The notes beneath the pieces are model-generated. The model was given only the letters and a program-made list of their open reading frames with translations. It did no database searches and had not been told where the DNA came from. Of a stretch of 64,000 bases of DNA, positions 61,353 through 64,000 are shown piece after piece (position 1 is the stretch's first letter; each line of letters starts with the position of its first letter). This DNA is from a virus. A program made the translations under genes and the position numbers. The stretch covers positions 1 through 64,000 of IMG/VR virus record IMGVR_UViG_3300034012_002457, one strand, 5' to 3'.

Positions 61353-61694
61353 ATGGCCACATTCCCTTCCATTGACCCTGCTTTTGACGCTCAAAAGCGC
61401 AGTAAGCCTCGCTTGCGGACTGTACAATTTGGCGATGGGTATGAACAAAGACTTTCCTACGGAAACAATCAAAATCCCAAGGAATGGTCAGTTATGTTTA
61501 TGGTTGACAACACTGATGCCGATACCATTGAAACCTTCCTAGATGCCCGTGGCGAAGATGGTCAATCCTTTGATTGGACGCCTCCCAATGAGGCTACGGC
61601 TTATAAATGGGTGTGTGATGAATGGAACAAGAGGATAGTGGGTGAAAATTTTAATGAAATTAGTGCTGTTTTTCGTCAAGTTTTTGAACCTTAA
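61353..61694 (+). CDS. Minor tail protein M-like
   Basis: 113 residues. PRLRTVQFGDGYEQRLSYGN, then WSVMFMVDNTDADTIETFLD and DGQSFDWTPPNEATAYKWVC match Phage_min_tail (lambda M), with the typical FGDGYEQR start. Links the tape measure end to the tip. Six bases after the tape measure gene. Confidence 0.85.
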   Translation: MATFPSIDPAFDAQKRSKPRLRTVQFGDGYEQRLSYGNNQNPKEWSVMFMVDNTDADTIETFLDARGEDGQSFDWTPPNEATAYKWVCDEWNKRIVGENFNEISAVFRQVFEP

Positions 61695-61697
61695 ATA

Positions 61698-62591
61698 ATG
61701 GCTTACGCTGCATGGAGTGCTAGCACCGCTTATGCTGTTGGCGACGTTGTTCGCGCCAGCAGTTTACAAGCTAGTGGCCTTGTCTTTTATTGCGCCATAG
61801 CTGGCACTTCGGCTGCTTCTCAGCCCGCTTGGCCCACTGATATTGGCAGCATCATTGTTGATGGAACAATAACTTGGAAGGCCTTTAGCAGTGTTTACGA
61901 GGAACTTGCAACAATAGCGCCCAGTGCCATTATTGAACTTTTTGAAATGACTTTAGATGGCAATTTACACGGAAGCACGGATACTTATCGTTGGCATAAT
62001 GGCTGCAATGCTAATGTCACTGGAAATATTGTATGGAATGGCAATAGTTACATTCGCCTGCCCGTACAGGCCGAAGGTTTTGAATATAGTAATACCGGCA
62101 TGTTGCCTCGTCCAACATTAACCATTAGCAATCTTGATGGCACCATGACCACATTGCTATTATTGGTTAATGCCACCACGCCCGGCAATGATTTAGGGGG
62201 CGCTACAGTTAAGCGTATTCGCACATTAAGGAAATATCTTGATGGTGAAGCCAATGCCGATCCTCATGCAAAATTTCCCGATGAAGTTTGGTATATAGAT
62301 AGGAAGACAAACGAAAATCGTGATTCGGTGAGTTTTGAACTTGCTAGCAAATTTGACTTGGCTGGTGTCATGATTCCCAAGCGACAAATTATTGCAAATA
62401 TTTGTCAATGGCAATATCGAAGCTCTGAATGTGGCTACACAGGAAGTGGTTACTGGGACGCAAATGATAGTGTCGTGGGGACGTTAGCGCAGGATAAATG
62501 CGGCAAGCGTCTTAGCTCCTGCAAGTTGCGTTTTGGTGAAACTGCCGAGTTGCCCTTTGGGAGCTATCCAGGCGCTGGTCTTACGCAATGA
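61698..62591 (+). CDS. Minor tail protein L-like with extra N-terminal domain
   Basis: 297 residues. About 1-60 resembles a small carbohydrate-binding module (AWSASTAYAVGDVVRASSLQ, FYCAIAGTSAAS). The rest is lambda L-like: IELFEMTLDGNLHGSTDTYR, YSNTGMLPRPTLTISNLDGT, EVWYIDRKTNENRDSVSFEL. Four cysteines near the end (NICQWQYRSSECGYTG, DKCGKRLSSCKLRFG) match the site that binds an iron-sulphur cluster in L proteins. Overlaps the next gene by 4 bp. Confidence 0.85.
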   Translation: MAYAAWSASTAYAVGDVVRASSLQASGLVFYCAIAGTSAASQPAWPTDIGSIIVDGTITWKAFSSVYEELATIAPSAIIELFEMTLDGNLHGSTDTYRWHNGCNANVTGNIVWNGNSYIRLPVQAEGFEYSNTGMLPRPTLTISNLDGTMTTLLLLVNATTPGNDLGGATVKRIRTLRKYLDGEANADPHAKFPDEVWYIDRKTNENRDSVSFELASKFDLAGVMIPKRQIIANICQWQYRSSECGYTGSGYWDANDSVVGTLAQDKCGKRLSSCKLRFGETAELPFGSYPGAGLTQ

Positions 62592-63301
62592 AACTCAATA
62601 AATCCATCCAAGAGGCTGCACTGGAGCACGCCAAGGCGGAGTTCCCAAGGGAATCCTGCGGCTTGGTGGCCGTGGTCAAAGGTCGGAAGCGGTATTTCCC
62701 CTGCCGCAACATGGCGGAAACGCCAGACGAACATTTTGTACTGGATCCTGCCGACTACGTTGCCGCCGAAGAGCAGGGCGAAATCGTGGCCGTGGTGCAT
62801 AGCCACCCCAAAACCAACCACGCACCATCCCAAGCCGACCGCGTTGCCTGCGAGAAATCCGGCCTGCCCTGGCACATTGTCAATCCCCAAACCGAACAGT
62901 GGGGATATTGCGAACCCGAAGGCTTTGAGCTGCCGTATGTAGGACGTAGGTTTGTGTTTGGAATTGTAGATTGCTATACATTATGCCGCGATTGGTATAA
63001 CCGCGAGTTTGGCTTAAATTTAAGAGACTACGATCGTCGTGATAAGTTTTGGCTTAAAGGCGATAATTTGTATTTAGATAATTTTGCAAACGAGGGTTTT
63101 CGCTTGATTTCATTGGATGAATTGCAATATGGTGATGCAATTTTAATGCAACTCGCGTCGCCCCTCCCGAATCATGCTGCCATTTACATGGGAGATCAAA
63201 CAATTCTTCATCATCTACAGGGAAGATTAAGTAGTCGTGACATCTATGGTGGCTATTATTTAAAAAGCACTGCTAAGGTTTTGCGGCATGAAAGTCGTTA
63301 A
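62588..63301 (+). CDS. Tail assembly protein K-like: JAMM protease plus NlpC/P60
   Basis: 237 residues. The N-terminal half is a JAB/MPN domain: FPRESCGLVAVV, then VAVVHSHPKTNHAPSQADRV (HxH...SxxD metal site). The C-terminal half is NlpC/P60: GIVDCYTLCRDWYNREFGLN with the nucleophile Cys, and PLPNHAAIYMGDQ with the His. Lambda K has the same order. It may process tail proteins and cut peptidoglycan during entry. Confidence 0.9.
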   Translation: MKLNKSIQEAALEHAKAEFPRESCGLVAVVKGRKRYFPCRNMAETPDEHFVLDPADYVAAEEQGEIVAVVHSHPKTNHAPSQADRVACEKSGLPWHIVNPQTEQWGYCEPEGFELPYVGRRFVFGIVDCYTLCRDWYNREFGLNLRDYDRRDKFWLKGDNLYLDNFANEGFRLISLDELQYGDAILMQLASPLPNHAAIYMGDQTILHHLQGRLSSRDIYGGYYLKSTAKVLRHESR

Positions 63302-63959
63302 GGTTTATGGCGCTCTTCGTAAAAAACTAGGCAGGTGTCGTTTTCAGTTTGAAGCTGACACTCCGGCTCAGGCATTAAAGGCATTGTGTGTAAATTTCCC
63401 AGGTCTGGAGAAGTGGCTATTAGATAGTGAGAAAGATGGCGTTGGCTATCGTATTACTCTTGGGAAAGAAAAAATTACAGAAAATAATATAAGCATGATG
63501 GCTTTCCCCTGGAGCGAGCGTGAGGTTTTTAGTATCACTCCAGTTATCGCTGGTGCAGGCCAGGGCGGCGGCCAAATCTTGGCAGGCATCGGTCTTGTCG
63601 CACTGGCAATTGTCGCCGGTCCAGTTGCAGGCGGTTTCCTTGGTTTAGGTGCTGGCCTAAGCGGTGTTGGCGGAGGTATCGCAGCATCTGGTTTGATTGG
63701 TGGTGCAGCCGCATCTGCCTTGGGATTTGTCGGTTTGTCTCTTGCCATTGGTGGCGTCGCACAAGCACTTTCACCCGCCCCAGTTCAATCCACAACCACG
63801 ACAGAACGCGGACGCGACGCTGCAAAGTTTGAATCTTTCACCTTTTCTGGTATTGTCAACACCGCTAAGCAAGGATTGCCTGTACCAATTGCTTATGGAC
63901 GTGTATTTGTTGGCTCTGCCGTTCTTTCTAGTGGTCTTGATGTTGATCAATTGATATGA
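63288..63959 (+). CDS. Tail assembly protein I-like
   Basis: 223 residues. KVVKVYGALRKKLGRCRFQF, then TPAQALKALCVNFPGLEKWL match the ubiquitin-like N-terminus of lambda I. A Gly/Ala-rich hydrophobic section (about 95-165) and the end (SGIVNTAKQGLPVPIAYGRV) are also usual. Overlaps the K-like gene by 14 bp and the next start by 4 bp. Confidence 0.85.
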   Translation: MKVVKVYGALRKKLGRCRFQFEADTPAQALKALCVNFPGLEKWLLDSEKDGVGYRITLGKEKITENNISMMAFPWSEREVFSITPVIAGAGQGGGQILAGIGLVALAIVAGPVAGGFLGLGAGLSGVGGGIAASGLIGGAAASALGFVGLSLAIGGVAQALSPAPVQSTTTTERGRDAAKFESFTFSGIVNTAKQGLPVPIAYGRVFVGSAVLSSGLDVDQLI

Positions 63960-64000
63960 CACGCATTGTTGGCGCTGGTGGTGGTGGCGGAGGTGGATGC
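63956..64000 (+). CDS. Start of J-like tail tip / host specificity protein (cut by window edge)
   Basis: The first 15 codons read MTRIVGAGGGGGGGC, the Gly-rich beginning of lambda J-type central tip proteins. The remainder lies beyond the window and, if the genome is circular, runs toward the fibre genes at the left edge. Confidence 0.7.
   Translation, partial: MTRIVGAGGGGGGGC

Noticed and set aside
1-64000. CRISPR array, integrase/attachment site or insertion sequence
   Set aside because: No regular spaced repeats, recombinase motifs or transposase genes were noticed. The iterated repeats at 30298 are too few and unevenly spaced for CRISPR.

Overview
The window is almost all of a tailed, double-stranded DNA phage genome. 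Its long flexible-tail (siphovirus) morphology is inferred from a 1428-residue tape measure protein and a lambda-like series of tail-tip genes (M, L, K, I, start of J). The last gene (J-like, cut at the right edge) and the first (a C-terminal tail-protein fragment, then fibres) belong to the same tail-tip/fibre block, so the contig is probably a circular or circularly permuted map opened inside that block. A cyanobacterial host, probably a Synechococcus/Cyanobium-type picocyanobacterium, is inferred from a DUF4278 (YRGVxY) protein, a perfect palindromic NtcA-type site, a perfect cyanobacterial LexA-type site, and a short ribonucleotide reductase pair of the kind known from cyanophages. No integrase, CRISPR array or insertion sequence was seen.

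Layout. (1) 1-8.2 kb, + strand: host-recognition fibres and their helpers. (2) 8.1-9.9 kb, - strand: lysis block (two-domain endolysin and two small membrane proteins). (3) 10-16.9 kb, mostly - strand: nucleotide metabolism and recombination (ThyX, dCTP-deaminase-like, DUF3310, SSB-like, Cas4/RecB-type exonuclease, Sak3-type annealing protein). (4) 17-30.3 kb, + strand: primase-helicase, a PAPS-reductase-like protein, a probable small terminase, then many small early genes. (5) 30.3-31.0 kb: a non-coding control region with iterated repeats and operators. (6) 31.0-32.9 kb: an extremely GC-rich island carrying a Gp88-family gene. (7) 33.2-38.3 kb: free-standing HNH gene, ribonucleotide reductase, a tRNA-like element, phosphoesterase, DUF4278 gene and a tRNA. 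(8) 38.4-40.6 kb, - strand: large terminase and a nuclease. (9) 40.6-43.4 kb: portal and minor head protein. (10) 43.4-49.2 kb: an eight-gene sugar/glycosyltransferase cargo inserted in the head operon. (11) 49.2-64 kb: prohead protease with a nested scaffold, decoration protein, capsid, connectors, tail tube, chaperones, tape measure and tail tip.

The most notable observations concern gene expression. Two pairs of open frames are joined by in-phase A-rich -1 slippery heptamers: the expected tail-chaperone pair, and a second, unexpected pair in the head region (DUF6496 joined to a head-associated domain). Early promoters (TTGAC-type -35, 17-nt spacer, CATACT or TAATTT -10) repeatedly sit so that the -35 box forms the loop of a terminator-like hairpin, and many early leaders carry a second hairpin capped by a GNRA tetraloop just before the start codon. 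The prohead protease gene contains an internal Shine-Dalgarno/ATG expected to make a separate scaffold. Other unusual items are a tRNA-Leu(UAA) without the long variable arm, a tRNA-like RNA lacking a D-arm, and a dCTP-deaminase homologue with cysteine at the catalytic glutamate.

All calls come from reading the sequence and remembered family features; no database search or folding program was run.
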